Assembly (NCBI GenBank): GCA_934457515.1
Contig: CAKSHV010000068.1
Coordinates: 1-7,224 of the forward strand
Source of the DNA: an uncultured Clostridia bacterium
Lineage (GTDB): Bacteria > Bacillota > Clostridia > RGIG6154
DNA length: 7,224 nt
Direction: 5' to 3'
Part shown: positions 6,684 to 7,224 of the stretch, piece by piece
How the letters are laid out: each line of letters opens with the position of its first letter
How positions within the stretch are numbered: position 1 is the first letter of the stretch
Position numbers and translations under genes: made by a program
Notes under the pieces: generated by a model
What the model was told of the DNA's origin: nothing
Seen by the model: only the letters and a program-made list of their open reading frames with translations
Database searches by the model: none

Positions 6684-7224
6684 TTATTCATATACGCGCA
6701 CATCGTAGATGGCTGCAAAGTCCTGACCCCAAGTGTCTTTCACAACAACCTTGAGCACATTTGTACAAATGTGATTCAAATTTATACTTGCCAGGCGCTG
6801 ATAGTGTCCGCGAACTTCGGTCAAAAGCTCAAATTCGCCCGCCTCGTTTTTGTAATACACATCAAAATCTTTGATAACCGAGGGAACGTTGGCGTGCTTG
6901 TTTTCGTCAAAGGTTGCGTAATACTTATCAAGATCGGTATCCATAACCAAAGCCATTTCGGAAAGCTGCTTTTTCTCGGGCAGTTCCAGTGTGAAATACT
7001 CGTCTTTCACGCCCTTTGCCTGCCAGATGTTTGCGCCTCTGTAGGGGCGGGTGAAGCCGTTTGTTAAGTTCTCGCCTGCAAACACGGGTTCTTTTTCAAC
7101 CGCCTCAAAGCAAGCCATTTTGTGCCAGCGGTGCCACATATCCTCTTTCGGACCTAATGTGTGACGGTCGACAATGGTCACGCCGTGGTTCTCATCGTGA
7201 ACCGAGCACATAACGCCGGTGAGC
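6684..7224 (-). CDS. C-terminal part of a probable FAD-dependent oxidoreductase with a discoidin-like domain (5' end outside window)
   Basis: The frame is open from the window edge (LTGV before MCSVHDENHG) to TAA at 6686-6684, giving 179 residues. Because it is open upstream, Met 7211 is not supported as the start. The segment from NLTNGFTRPYRGANIW to the end, IYDVRVYE, reads as a galactose-binding (F5/8C-like) beta-sandwich: FTLELPEKKQLSEMALVMDTD, IKDFDVYYKNE, then VRGHYQRLASINL. This pattern (NG-RP near the start, KD-Y and GNYQR-like in the middle, IYE-RVY at the end) resembles the tail of large FAD_oxidored-type proteins. The flavin-binding part lies outside the window, so the enzyme assignment comes from memory of the family and is moderate. 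The fold is more certain than the reaction. The next gene starts 81 bases on with its own promoter, so the two may be neighbours in function without being one operon. Confidence 0.6.
   Translation of the reverse strand, partial: LTGVMCSVHDENHGVTIVDRHTLGPKEDMWHRWHKMACFEAVEKEPVFAGENLTNGFTRPYRGANIWQAKGVKDEYFTLELPEKKQLSEMALVMDTDLDKYYATFDENKHANVPSVIKDFDVYYKNEAGEFELLTEVRGHYQRLASINLNHICTNVLKVVVKDTWGQDFAAIYDVRVYE

Overview
The window looks like chromosomal DNA from a Gram-positive bacterium, most likely an uncultivated or gut-type member of the Clostridia. The evidence is a Bacillus-type (long, Alu-domain-containing) SRP RNA lying directly upstream of dnaX and ybaB, strong AGGAGG-type ribosome binding sites, consensus sigma-A-like promoters, and a moderate G+C content. 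Every gene I can support is read from the minus strand, so transcription runs from high to low coordinates.

Layout in the direction of transcription. At the right edge (7224-6684) is the 3' end of a gene whose product ends in a discoidin/F5-8C-like beta-sandwich. It resembles the tail of large FAD-dependent oxidoreductases found near sugar-degradation genes. After a 29-base gap without a convincing terminator comes a perfect consensus promoter (TTGACA-17-TATAAT, extended -10). It drives a 1240-residue secreted protein (6603-2881) that ends at a strong intrinsic terminator. I cannot place this protein in a named family. Its layout (signal peptide, N-terminal beta domain, long helical section like an alpha/alpha toroid, beta-sandwich, Ig/FN3-like part and a C-terminal module) suggests a carbohydrate-active enzyme or binding protein.

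The second block is housekeeping. The SRP RNA gene (2772-2499) has its own extended -10 promoter. It is followed after 29 bases by dnaX (DNA polymerase III tau subunit) and then ybaB/ebfC (nucleoid-associated protein), and the block closes with a perfect-palindrome terminator. I see no separate promoter for dnaX-ybaB, so they probably depend on transcription passing the end of the SRP RNA. recR, which commonly follows ybaB in Firmicutes, is not present next to it.

At the left edge is the first third of a small XRE-type helix-turn-helix regulator. Its consensus promoter is bracketed by two inverted repeats of the same 8-4-8 design, one over the -35 box and one at the start of transcription, which is a strong sign of autoregulation.

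The biology splits into a conserved translation/replication locus, a carbohydrate-related accessory locus and a small regulator. I found no mobile element, CRISPR array, tRNA or rRNA. The least explained item is the large secreted protein.
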